Assembly (NCBI RefSeq): GCF_013204885.1
Contig: NZ_JABMKX010000006.1
Span: 248,001 to 312,000, forward strand
Direction: 5' to 3'
DNA: 64,000 nt
Source of the DNA: Paenibacillus tritici
Lineage (GTDB): Bacteria; Bacillota; Bacilli; Paenibacillales; Paenibacillaceae
This document shows positions 54,699-62,895 of the stretch, piece after piece. Position numbers and translations under genes: made by a program. The notes beneath the pieces were generated by a model, which was given only the letters and a program-made list of their open reading frames with translations, was not told where the DNA came from and searched no databases. Each line of letters starts with the position of its first letter. Positions within the stretch are counted from its first letter, which is position 1.

Positions 54699-55079
54699 GG
54701 GATAAATCCCTCTGAATCCGCCAGAAGTAGGCGATGGGAGGAAATGAAAGGGATAAGTCCCTCTGAATCCGCCAGAAGTGGGAGATAGGAGGAAATGAAA
54801 GGGATAAATCCCTCTGAATCCGCCAGAAGTGGGCGATGGGAGGAAAAGAGAGGGATAAGTCCCTCTGAATCCGCCAGAAGTGGGCGATGGGAGGAAATGA
54901 AAGGGATAAATCCCTTTGAATCAGCCAGAAGTAGGCGATAGGAGGAAAGGAGAGGGATAAATCCCTCTGAATCCGCCAGAAGTGGGCGATGGGAGGAAAT
55001 GAAAGGGATAAATCCCTTTGAATCAGCCAGAAGTAGGCGATAGGAGGAAATGAAAGGGATAAGTCCCTCTGAATCCGCC
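54699..55079. repeat. 51-bp tandem repeat array (7 full units plus half)
   Basis: Units begin at 54699, 54750, 54801, 54852, 54903, 54954, 55005 and 55056, exactly 51 bp apart. Each opens with the near-palindrome GGGATAAATCCC or GGGATAAGTCCC and contains a CGCC/GGCG mini-hairpin in most units. The array fills the gap between two converging genes. Period 51 equals 17 codons, and the minus strand stays open through the array with a 17-residue repeat (RDLSLSFPPIAHFWRIQ and variants). Most variable bases are silent in that frame. No start signal supports a gene. Function is unknown. Confidence 0.92.
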
Positions 55080-55212
55080 CGGGGTCGCTACCCCGAAACA
55101 GGCAGAGGAGTCTACCTCGGGGAGTTATAGGCGTAGGTTTCGAGCAAGTGTACCGGTTATTAGCGCACCAGGTATTGCGGCAGCGGATTCTCACGCGTTC
55201 CAATACTAATAA

Positions 55213-55256
55213 CAAAAAACCGCCGCTTGCCAGTCACTGACTGCAAACGGCGGTTA
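55213..55256 (-). terminator. Terminator of the second dapA
   Basis: On the minus strand AACCGCCG and CGGCGGTT pair around a partly paired loop and are followed by a T run. It sits between the array and the dapA-like gene. Confidence 0.8.
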
Positions 55257-55298
55257 TTCTTGTTGTACTATAAGGCGGGACGGGGCCTGCGCCAAAAG

Positions 55299-56174
55299 TT
55301 ACCCGGCGAGGTAGGCGCCCAGCTCTTCGCGCAGCGTAGAGCTGATTGAGGTCATCGGCAGGCGGAGCGTGTCCGAGGCGATCTCTCCGCGCGCGCTGAG
55401 CAGCCATTTGATCGGCGCCGGGTTGGATTCCTTGAACAGCAGCTCCATCAGCGGTACCAGCTGATTGTAGGCGGCCTGGGCGGCCTCTACCTGGCCGGCT
55501 CTATACTGCTCGTAGATGCTGAGGAAGCGGGCGGTATGTACGTTGGCCGAGGCCAGCATCCCTCCGGCGGCTCCGTGGCCCAGCATATCGAAGAAATGCA
55601 GATCGTCGCCGCAGAGCACGGGCTTGCAGCCGCTGCGGGAGAGCTCGGAGACCAGCAGGGGAGAGCCGGAGCAGTCTTTTAACCCCACGACATTATTCAT
55701 CTCCAGGATCGTGCGCGCAGTATCTACGGACATGCCGACACCGGCGCGGCCGGGAATATCATAAGCAATAATCGGCAGGCCAACTTCGGCTGCCTTGCGG
55801 AAATGAGCGATGATGCCTTCCTGTGACGGACGGCTATAATAAGGAACAACCACCAGTGCGGCATCGGCACCTGAGTTCGCAGCCAGCTCCGTGCGGATGA
55901 CGGTAGAGGCGGTATCGTTCGTGCCTGTACCCACCACCAGCGGGATGGGGCTGGACTTCAAGAGCTCCCGTGAGGCATCCACGAGTGTCTGTAATTCCTG
56001 TATGTTGACTGTCGGCGATTCTCCAGTGGTTCCATTAACGACCAGACCATGAATATTGTTCTTGATGATGTTGTTCACATAACGCTGGTAGGACTCCAGA
56101 TCAATCTCGCCAGCCGCTTGGAACGGGGTGACCACGGGAACATAAATTCCATAAATCTGTTCTTCTGTTAACAT
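55299..56174 (-). CDS. dapA: Second dihydrodipicolinate synthase-like protein
   Basis: The 291-aa DapA-family aldolase has VNGTTGESPTVN, the tyrosine in AYDIPGRAG and the Schiff-base lysine in VVGLKDCSGS. It is clearly diverged from the DapA at 24.9 kb. TTGGAGGACG lies before the ATG on the minus strand. A LysR-type regulator is divergent, suggesting inducible control. It could be a second lysine-pathway enzyme or act on another 2-keto acid; the active-site core alone does not decide. Confidence 0.88.
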   Translation of the reverse strand: MLTEEQIYGIYVPVVTPFQAAGEIDLESYQRYVNNIIKNNIHGLVVNGTTGESPTVNIQELQTLVDASRELLKSSPIPLVVGTGTNDTASTVIRTELAANSGADAALVVVPYYSRPSQEGIIAHFRKAAEVGLPIIAYDIPGRAGVGMSVDTARTILEMNNVVGLKDCSGSPLLVSELSRSGCKPVLCGDDLHFFDMLGHGAAGGMLASANVHTARFLSIYEQYRAGQVEAAQAAYNQLVPLMELLFKESNPAPIKWLLSARGEIASDTLRLPMTSISSTLREELGAYLAG

Positions 56175-56264
56175 GAATATCGTCCTCCAAAATTGTAAAA
56201 TCCGTTTGTTCTACTGTACCATGGATTATTGCATCGTTGTTAGCTATAATAAATGATGTAGGTT

Positions 56265-56279
56265 ATCAATAATATTGAT
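56265..56279. promoter_or_regulatory. Candidate LysR operator
   Basis: ATCAATAATATTGAT is a perfect 6-3-6 inverted repeat of the T-N11-A type bound by LysR proteins. It lies in the divergent region between dapA-2 and the LysR gene, 14 bp before the LysR start. Confidence 0.55.
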
Positions 56280-56293
56280 GTTAGGGTGAGATC

Positions 56294-57202
56294 ATGGACT
56301 TAACTTATATGCGGACCTTCCGCGAAGTTGCGAAGCGGCAGAGCTTCACCCGTGCGGCTGAAGAGCTGGGCTATGCACAGTCCAGTGTAACGATGCAGAT
56401 TCAGAAGATTGAGAAGGAATACGGAGTACCGCTCATTGAACGGCATGGCCGGGCCTTGCGCCTCACCCCGCCGGGGGAGGAGCTATTGAAGCTGTTCGTG
56501 GAGATTCTTGATCTGTACGACCGCTCGAAAGAAACGATAGCCCAGCAGATCGGCGGCACATTGACGATTGGGACGATTGATTCACTTGCTGCCTTTTATC
56601 TGCCGCCGTTCCTGCAGCAGCTGCGGACAATGTTCCCCGGTCTGAACATTCATCTGCAGACAGAGCAGGAGGCCAATCTGGTCTCCAAGATCAGGGACGG
56701 GGAAGTGGATATCGGCCTCATGCTGGACCGCAGCATGGCGGATAATCTGCTGACGAGAATGATCATCCGCGATGAGCCGCTTGTTCTGGTAGCGCCTACC
56801 CAGTCTCCGCTGGCACAGCTGGAACGGGTGACGCTGCAGGATCTTAACAACTGTGAGCTGATTGTCTCCGAGGAGAGCTGCATCTACCGCAGCCTGTTCG
56901 AGAACCTGCTCCGGGACCACGGGATTGTGTTCCGGATTGGTTTTGAGCTGTCGAACCTGGAGGCGATCAAGCGTTGTGTGCGTAACGGCCTGGGCATAGC
57001 GCTGCTGCCGAGAATTGTGGCTGAAGAGGAGATCGAGCGGGGGAACCTGTCGGAGCTGTCTTTTACCCATCCGGAGATTCATTTCGATCTGCAGCTTCTG
57101 CTTCACCCCAAGAAGTGGAAGTCCCTGCCGCTGGAGTCCTTGATCCAAATGCTGCTGGCGGATGCCAAGGCGAAGGGAGGAATAACACATGAACATCATT
57201 GA
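56294..57202 (+). CDS. LysR-family transcriptional regulator
   Basis: The 302-aa protein has an N-terminal winged HTH (LTYMRTFREVAKRQSFTRAA, SSVTMQIQKIEKEYGVPLIE) and a substrate-binding domain (GTLTIGTIDSLAAFYLP, LNIHLQTEQEANLVSKI, RNGLGIALLPRIVAEEE). It is divergent from the second dapA and overlaps the following hydrolase gene by 14 nt. It probably controls both and itself through the palindrome at 56265. The inducer is unknown. Confidence 0.92.
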   Translation: MDLTYMRTFREVAKRQSFTRAAEELGYAQSSVTMQIQKIEKEYGVPLIERHGRALRLTPPGEELLKLFVEILDLYDRSKETIAQQIGGTLTIGTIDSLAAFYLPPFLQQLRTMFPGLNIHLQTEQEANLVSKIRDGEVDIGLMLDRSMADNLLTRMIIRDEPLVLVAPTQSPLAQLERVTLQDLNNCELIVSEESCIYRSLFENLLRDHGIVFRIGFELSNLEAIKRCVRNGLGIALLPRIVAEEEIERGNLSELSFTHPEIHFDLQLLLHPKKWKSLPLESLIQMLLADAKAKGGITHEHH

Positions 57203-57896
57203 ACTGCCCATTGAGTTCGAGTATGAAGGACATTCCTATTCTATTTATCCGAGTCTCATTGTATCCGGGAAGGAGCTGACCCTGGTCGATGCCGGTTACC
57301 CCCTGTTCATGCCTTTAATAGAGAAGGAAATTCTGAAGCAGGGTCATGATCCCGCGAACCTGAAGACGATTATCATCACTCATTATGACGATGACCATAT
57401 CGGTGCTTTGGCTGACTTCCGGGCTAAATATCCTTCGGTTGTGATCATTGCAAGTGAAGCCGAGGCGCCCACTATCTCTGGTATGGCCAAATCCGAGCGG
57501 CTGGTTCAAGCCGAAGCGCTCCTCGAACACATGTCTGAAGAAGAGCAGCCGTCCGGGGAAACGTTCGTAGATCTTTTGAAGAAGCTGCAGCATGTGCCGG
57601 TGGACGTAACTGTCCGGGATGGCGAGTGGATTCTGAACTCCAAGTGCCAGATTCTCGCCACCCCGGGACATACGTCAGGTCATATTTCGCTGTATTTTCC
57701 AGAGCTGGGCAGTGTCATCACAGGGGATGCGGCGGTAAAAGAGCAGAATGAGTTGGTTGTAGCGAACCCGCAATATTGTATAGACCTTGCGAGTGCAGAG
57801 CAGTCGCTGAACCGGTTAAAAGCACTGCAAGCCCAGTCCTATTACTGCTACCATGGCGGCAAACTAGAGATCGGCCTCCGTGCGCAGCAGAAGTAA
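57189..57896 (+). CDS. Metallo-beta-lactamase fold hydrolase
   Basis: The 235-aa MBL-fold protein has the zinc motif HYDDDHIGAL near residue 63, TPGHTSGHISLYFPE near 158 and ITGDAAV. These are the usual ligands of glyoxalase II-like hydrolases. AAGGGAGGAATAACAC before the ATG lies within the LysR 3' end, so the two are translationally linked. The substrate is unknown. Confidence 0.9.
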   Translation: MNIIELPIEFEYEGHSYSIYPSLIVSGKELTLVDAGYPLFMPLIEKEILKQGHDPANLKTIIITHYDDDHIGALADFRAKYPSVVIIASEAEAPTISGMAKSERLVQAEALLEHMSEEEQPSGETFVDLLKKLQHVPVDVTVRDGEWILNSKCQILATPGHTSGHISLYFPELGSVITGDAAVKEQNELVVANPQYCIDLASAEQSLNRLKALQAQSYYCYHGGKLEIGLRAQQK

Positions 57897-57958
57897 GCTG
57901 TAGTTGGTCTGTTTTCCTTAAGTTTCTTTTTTTGTGGCCTGTTATATGCAGCAAGATA

Positions 57959-57988
57959 TTGACATCAAAAACGAGTATATGTTATATA
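57959..57988 (+). promoter_or_regulatory. Sigma-A promoter of htpG
   Basis: Perfect TTGACA (57959-57964) and TATATA (57983-57988) are spaced by 18 bp, just upstream of the CIRCE operator. Confidence 0.7.
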
Positions 57989-57998
57989 AAAGGTAGTG

Positions 57999-58025
57999 TT
58001 AGCACTCGGTCGAGTGGAGTGCTAA
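57999..58025 (+). promoter_or_regulatory. Perfect CIRCE operator (HrcA site) upstream of htpG
   Basis: TTAGCACTC (57999-58007), nine bases, then GAGTGCTAA (58017-58025) is an exact match to the CIRCE inverted repeat bound by the heat-shock repressor HrcA. It starts 10 bp after the -10 box, so it covers the expected transcription start. Confidence 0.95.
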
Positions 58026-58075
58026 ACCCTGATCCGCAATCCGAAGGTTATTTTTGAAAGGAGATTTATTTATTC

Positions 58076-59959
58076 ATGGCTAAAAAAGAGTTTAAAGCTG
58101 AATCCAAAAGACTGCTGGAAATGATGATTAACTCCATCTACACGCAGCGTGAGATTTTTCTGCGGGAACTGATCTCCAATGCAAGCGATGCCATTGATAA
58201 AATCTATTACAAGGCATTGGCCGATGAAGGCCTGGTGTTCAATAAAGAGGATTATTACATTAAAGTAACCGCAGATAAGGCAAGCCGCACCTTAACCATT
58301 TCCGATACCGGAATCGGGATGACGCAGGAAGAGCTGGAGAACAATCTGGGGATTATTGCGAACAGCGGGTCGTTTGCTTTTAAGAAGGATAATGAAGCCA
58401 AGGACGGACACAACATCATCGGACAATTCGGGGTAGGGTTCTATTCCGCATTCATGGTGGCTGACGACGTTACCGTAATCAGTAAGGCGCTGGGCAGCGA
58501 CCAGGCGTTCAAATGGGAATCCCAGGGCGCGGACGGTTACACGATTGAGCCTTGCGTGAAGGATGCGGTCGGAACCGAAATTACGCTGAAGATCAAAGAG
58601 AATACGGAAGACGATAACTACGATGAGTTCCTGGAAGAGTACCGTCTGAAGTCGATCATCAAGAAGTATTCGGACTTCATCCGTTTCCCGATCAAGATGG
58701 ACATTACCGGCAGACAGCCGAAAGAGGACGCCGAGAATGAATTCGTCGATGTCATTGAAGAGCAGACCGTGAACAGCATGGTGCCAATCTGGCGCAAGAA
58801 CAAAAACGAGCTGACGGAAGAAGATTACAACAACTTCTATGCCGAGAAGCGCTACGGCTTCGACAAGCCGCTGAAGCATATCCACATCAGTGCCGACGGC
58901 GCGGTGGTCTACAACGCCATCCTGTTCATTCCGGAGAATACTCCGTTCGACTACTACACCAAGGAATATGAAAAGGGTCTTGAACTCTACTCCAACGGTG
59001 TGCTGATTATGAACAAATGCGGAGATCTGCTGCCGGATTACTTCAGCTTCGTCAAAGGGATGGTGGATTCCGAGGATCTGTCGCTGAACATCTCCCGTGA
59101 GATGCTGCAGCATGACCGCCAGCTGACGCTGATTGCGAAGAACATCAAGAGCAAGATTAAGAGCCAGCTCCTGAGCCTGCTGAAGGATGAGCGTGAGCAA
59201 TATGAGAAGTTCTATACCTCTTTTGGCAGACAGCTGAAGTTTGGGGTCTATAACGACTATGGAATGGAAAAGGAGACGCTCCAGGACCTCCTGATGTTCC
59301 ACTCCTCCAAGGAGAAGAAGCTGGTTACGCTGGCTGAATATGTGGAGAGAATGCCGGAAGACCAGAAGTATATCTACTATGCGTCCGGTGAATCGGTAGA
59401 ACGCATCGAGAAGCTGCCACAGACGGAAATGGTGCTCGACAAGGGGTACGAAATCCTCTACTTCACCGACGATATTGACGAATTCGCGATCAAGATGATC
59501 ATGTCCTACAAAGAGAAGGAATTCAAGAACGTATCCAGCGGTGACTTGGGCATCGAAGAGAGTGCCGAGGATAAGCCGTCCGAAGCAGAAGAGAATGAGA
59601 ACAAGGGATTGTTCGAAGCGATGCAGGGCATCCTGTCCGGCAAAGTGAAGGCAGTCAAAGCGTCCAAGCGGCTGAAATCCCATCCGGTTTGCCTGTCCAC
59701 CGAAGGCGAACTGACGATCGAAATGGAGAAAATCCTCAAGGCTATGCCGAACGGCGGCCAGGATGTGCAAGCGGACAAGGTGCTGGAAATCAACATTCAT
59801 CATGATGTCTTCAAATCGCTTAAGGCTGCTGCCGAAGGCGACAAGGAGAAGCTGGGCCTGTACACGAACCTCCTATACAACCAGGCGCTCCTGATCGAAG
59901 GATTGCAGGTTAATGATCCGGTGCAGTTCACGAACGATATTTGCAAAATCATGGTCTAA
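58076..59959 (+). CDS. htpG: Molecular chaperone HtpG (Hsp90)
   Basis: This is the 627-aa bacterial Hsp90. The N-terminal GHKL ATPase motifs are [24 protein letters not shown] and [13 protein letters not shown]. The middle domain includes MDITGRQ and [14 protein letters not shown], and the C-terminal dimerisation domain ends [16 protein letters not shown] precedes the ATG. The gene is monocistronic with its own sigma-A promoter and a perfect CIRCE, so it should be heat-induced by HrcA release. In B. subtilis htpG is not in the HrcA/CIRCE class. Confidence 0.97.
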   Translation: MAKKEFKAESKRLLEMMINSIYTQREIFLRELISNASDAIDKIYYKALADEGLVFNKEDYYIKVTADKASRTLTISDTGIGMTQEELENNLGIIANSGSFAFKKDNEAKDGHNIIGQFGVGFYSAFMVADDVTVISKALGSDQAFKWESQGADGYTIEPCVKDAVGTEITLKIKENTEDDNYDEFLEEYRLKSIIKKYSDFIRFPIKMDITGRQPKEDAENEFVDVIEEQTVNSMVPIWRKNKNELTEEDYNNFYAEKRYGFDKPLKHIHISADGAVVYNAILFIPENTPFDYYTKEYEKGLELYSNGVLIMNKCGDLLPDYFSFVKGMVDSEDLSLNISREMLQHDRQLTLIAKNIKSKIKSQLLSLLKDEREQYEKFYTSFGRQLKFGVYNDYGMEKETLQDLLMFHSSKEKKLVTLAEYVERMPEDQKYIYYASGESVERIEKLPQTEMVLDKGYEILYFTDDIDEFAIKMIMSYKEKEFKNVSSGDLGIEESAEDKPSEAEENENKGLFEAMQGILSGKVKAVKASKRLKSHPVCLSTEGELTIEMEKILKAMPNGGQDVQADKVLEINIHHDVFKSLKAAAEGDKEKLGLYTNLLYNQALLIEGLQVNDPVQFTNDICKIMV

Positions 59960-59999
59960 ACCAGCGCTACCGCCGGCCTTAAGACCCGTAATTCAGAAG

Positions 60000-60036
60000 A
60001 ACCCCCGCGCTGGCGCTTGACCGGTGCGGGGGTTTT
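60000..60036 (+). terminator. Terminator of htpG
   Basis: AACCCCCGC (60000-60008) and GCGGGGGTT (60026-60034) form a 9-bp stem followed by TT. A separate TTCATCC/GGATGAA hairpin at 60067-60083 lies in the gap to the converging LysR gene. Confidence 0.8.
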
Positions 60037-60124
60037 GGCGTGCGGATGAAGCCAAGCTGCGGGCCGTTCATCCTCAGGATGAAGGGAGTCGAAATTGGAC
60101 ATCCTCCAGAAGATAAGCAGGCCA

Positions 60125-60994
60125 TTACAGTGACTTGAAGGTCTCGATGAACTTGGTAGCCATAGAGGACAGATATTTATCCTTCATCCATACGGCTGCC
60201 ACGCGGGTGCGCAGGGTCTCGCACAGGATCTCTTTATAGATCAGGTTGCTGTGATTGGCCAGCTCAAACGCCGACTTGGGTACAATGCCGATCCCGAGTC
60301 CCGCATTAGCCCAGAGCAGCGTGGTCCGCGCATCATCATTCATACAGAAGATCTGTGGCTCAAACCCGTGCTCCAGACAGGTCTCACGGATAAGCTGCTC
60401 GAAGCGGCGGTAGAAAATCAGCGGTTTGTCCTGCAGCTCGCCAAGCTGGGCAGCACTCTGGCCCCGGGCCCAGTCATAATCAGCGGTCATCACCGCGATC
60501 ATCGGCTCTGAATGGAAATACAGGCACTCCAGATTGCTGGAGTTGAACGGGGTGCGGATAATGCCGATCTCGACAATACCTTTGTTCAGCAGATCAATAA
60601 TCATAAACGTATTGCCTTCATGGATCTCAAAGGTCACACCCGAATAGCTCTTGTGGAACTCCGTGAGCGGGTCATGCAGCAGGGTGGCGCCCGAGGACGA
60701 GACTGTGCCGATGGTCAGGCTCCCCTTAAGCCCTTTGGCATAATCACTGATCTCCCTGGCGGTGGAGTCTGTTAATTCCAGAATCTGCTGGGCCCGGTTA
60801 CGCAGAATAATTCCGGCATCCGTCAGCTGTATGCTGCGCGGCCCGCGCTCCACCAGCTTGACTCCCAACTCTTCCTCCAGCAGCTTAAGCTGCTGGCTGA
60901 GGGGAGGCTGGGCCATTTGCAGCTTCCTGGCGGCGGATGTAATTTGTCCTTCCTCGGCAATCGCCAGGAAATATTTCAATTGGCGGATATCCAT
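60125..60994 (-). CDS. LysR-family transcriptional regulator
   Basis: This 289-aa LysR protein begins MDIRQLKYFLAIAEEGQITS, with the recognition helix in QMAQPPLSQQLKLLEEELGV. The effector domain follows (GSLTIGTVSSSGATLL, GIGIVPKSAFELANHS). CGGAGG precedes its ATG. It is divergent from the ABC exporter genes, 161 bp apart, and may regulate them. It resembles the CynR/CatR-like branch, but no inducer can be named. Confidence 0.92.
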   Translation of the reverse strand: MDIRQLKYFLAIAEEGQITSAARKLQMAQPPLSQQLKLLEEELGVKLVERGPRSIQLTDAGIILRNRAQQILELTDSTAREISDYAKGLKGSLTIGTVSSSGATLLHDPLTEFHKSYSGVTFEIHEGNTFMIIDLLNKGIVEIGIIRTPFNSSNLECLYFHSEPMIAVMTADYDWARGQSAAQLGELQDKPLIFYRRFEQLIRETCLEHGFEPQIFCMNDDARTTLLWANAGLGIGIVPKSAFELANHSNLIYKEILCETLRTRVAAVWMKDKYLSSMATKFIETFKSL

Positions 60995-61155
60995 TTTGCA
61001 GCCTCCGGTTCTTAGAGTTGTGACATAGGTTATACGTATGGGATAGATACGAAACCAATATTATTAATATGTAAGCAGGTATGACATAATCATAACGGGT
61101 CTTGTGTTATTTTCAAGCGGGATTACATACTACGCTAAGTTAGGTGAGGATTATT
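60995..61155. other. Divergent regulatory region between LysR and the ABC exporter
   Basis: The AT-rich gap contains a short palindrome ATACGTAT near 61034 and an A/T palindrome near 61062-61075 that could be LysR sites. No clear sigma-A promoter stands out on either strand. Confidence 0.35.
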
Positions 61156-62895
61156 GTGCACAAAATAGCTGTTTTCTTGAAACCGTACAAAAAAGAAGTG
61201 ACAATCGGACCGATCTTCAAGCTGCTGGAGGCCATTCTCGAACTGCTGCTGCCCACGATTGTGGCCTTGATTATCAATAACGGAATTGGCAAGCAGGACA
61301 GCGCTTATGTCTACCGGATGGGGTCGCTGATGGTGCTGATGGCTATCCTGGGCTTCGGCTGCTCAATGGTATGCCAATATTATGCGGCGCGGGCCTCGCA
61401 GGGCTTCGGGACTTCACTGCGCAATACAATGTTCAAGCATATCTCTTCACTGTCGTATGCCGAGCTGGATATTATCGGTACCCCTTCGCTGATTAACCGG
61501 ATTACAAATGATGTTAACCAATTGCAGGTGGCAGTAGCCATGCTGATCCGGCTGGTGATCCGTGCGCCGTTCATCTGCATCGGTGCCATCATTATGGCGA
61601 TGATTCTCGATTTCCGGCTGTCGCTTATCCTGATTGCAGCTACTCCGGTATTCGGAGTCATTCTGTACTTCATCATTACGCGCAGCTCCCCGATGTACCG
61701 CAAATATCAGGGGAAGCTGGACCGGCTGGCACTGGTGCTCAGCGAGAATCTGTCGGGAATCCGGGTCATCCGGGCCTTCGCCGAGAGCCGCCGCGAGAAG
61801 CAGCGCTTCAATGAAGCCTCTGAGGATCTGACGCAGACAGCCATTCGAGTCGGGCGGATATCCGCCTGGCTGGGACCGATGACTACACTGGTAGTAAATA
61901 CGGCGATCATTGCTATTCTATGGGTGGGCGGCATTCATATTGAAGCCGGGGGACTATCGCAGGGTGAGATTATTGCATTCATTAACTATGTTACCCAGAT
62001 CCTGCTGGCACTGATAGTGGTGTCCAATCTGGTGATCCTGTTCACCAAAGCCTCGTCGTCTGCGAACCGCATCAATGAGGTGCTGGCCATGACAGCATCG
62101 GTTGCTGAAGTGCCTGCTGATGCACCTGCTGTTAAGCGGGATGACGCGGCACCGGTCATTTCCTTCCGTAATGTCTCTTTCGGTTATAACACCACCGGTG
62201 AACGGGCACTGGAGAACATCTCCGTGGATATCCAGCGGGGGCAGACGGTTGGGTTGATCGGCAGCACCGGCTCAGGTAAGACGACCTTCGTGAATCTGAT
62301 TCCGCGCTTCTATGATGCCGTGGAAGGGGAAATCAGGGTCGAAGGTGTAAATGTACGGGATTACCGGCTGGAGCAGCTGCGCAGCAGAATCGGCATTGTA
62401 CCGCAGAAGGCAGTGCTGTTCACCGGCACGATTGCCGATAATATCCGCTGGGGGAAAGCATCCGCTACCCGGGACGAGATGATGAGCGCAGCGGCGGTGG
62501 CCCAGGCTGAAGAGTTCATCACCAGATTGCCGGAGGGGCTGGATACGCTTGTCGCCCGAGGAGGACATAATCTGTCCGGTGGACAAAAGCAGCGGCTGAC
62601 CATTGCCCGCGCCGTGGTAGGCCGTCCGCCGATCCTGATTCTGGATGATTCCTCAAGTGCCCTGGATTTCGCCACGGATGCAGCCCTGCGCCGTGCGCTG
62701 AACGAGAACAGCGGGGAGATGACCGTTCTGCTTGTGTCCCAGCGGGTGAGCACGGTCAAGCAGGCGGATCAGATTATTGTATTTGATGAAGGGCGGATTG
62801 CCGGAATCGGCAGTCATAGGGAATTGCTGGAGAGCTGCGGGGTCTATCAGGAAATCTGCATGTCCCAGCTCTCAAGTGAGGAGGCTGTACAATGA
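61156..62895 (+). CDS. ABC exporter subunit (permease-ATPase) with degenerate Walker B
   Basis: The 579-aa half-transporter starts at GTG 61156, 5 nt after GTGAGGA; GTG 61144 lies inside that site. Six membrane helices span about 15-300. The ATPase domain has GSTGSGKTTFVN (Walker A), LSGGQKQRLTIAR (signature) and ILDDSSSALD. In that last motif Asp replaces the catalytic Glu after Walker B, as in the degenerate half of heterodimeric exporters such as BmrC and TM287. The partner starts in an ATGA overlap. Likely multidrug or lipid/peptide export. Confidence 0.92.
   Translation: MHKIAVFLKPYKKEVTIGPIFKLLEAILELLLPTIVALIINNGIGKQDSAYVYRMGSLMVLMAILGFGCSMVCQYYAARASQGFGTSLRNTMFKHISSLSYAELDIIGTPSLINRITNDVNQLQVAVAMLIRLVIRAPFICIGAIIMAMILDFRLSLILIAATPVFGVILYFIITRSSPMYRKYQGKLDRLALVLSENLSGIRVIRAFAESRREKQRFNEASEDLTQTAIRVGRISAWLGPMTTLVVNTAIIAILWVGGIHIEAGGLSQGEIIAFINYVTQILLALIVVSNLVILFTKASSSANRINEVLAMTASVAEVPADAPAVKRDDAAPVISFRNVSFGYNTTGERALENISVDIQRGQTVGLIGSTGSGKTTFVNLIPRFYDAVEGEIRVEGVNVRDYRLEQLRSRIGIVPQKAVLFTGTIADNIRWGKASATRDEMMSAAAVAQAEEFITRLPEGLDTLVARGGHNLSGGQKQRLTIARAVVGRPPILILDDSSSALDFATDAALRRALNENSGEMTVLLVSQRVSTVKQADQIIVFDEGRIAGIGSHRELLESCGVYQEICMSQLSSEEAVQ

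Noticed and set aside
54699..55079. CRISPR array
   Set aside because: The repeats are directly contiguous 51-bp units without unique spacers, and no cas genes are present in the window.
54388..55215. 275-codon minus-strand frame through the 51-bp array
   Set aside because: It starts at a TTG without ribosome site at the edge of a terminator and continues antisense into the helicase gene. I report the array and its codon bias but not a gene.
58292..59803. 503-codon minus-strand frame antisense to htpG
   Set aside because: It mirrors the strongly conserved Hsp90 coding sequence and has no start signals or family features.
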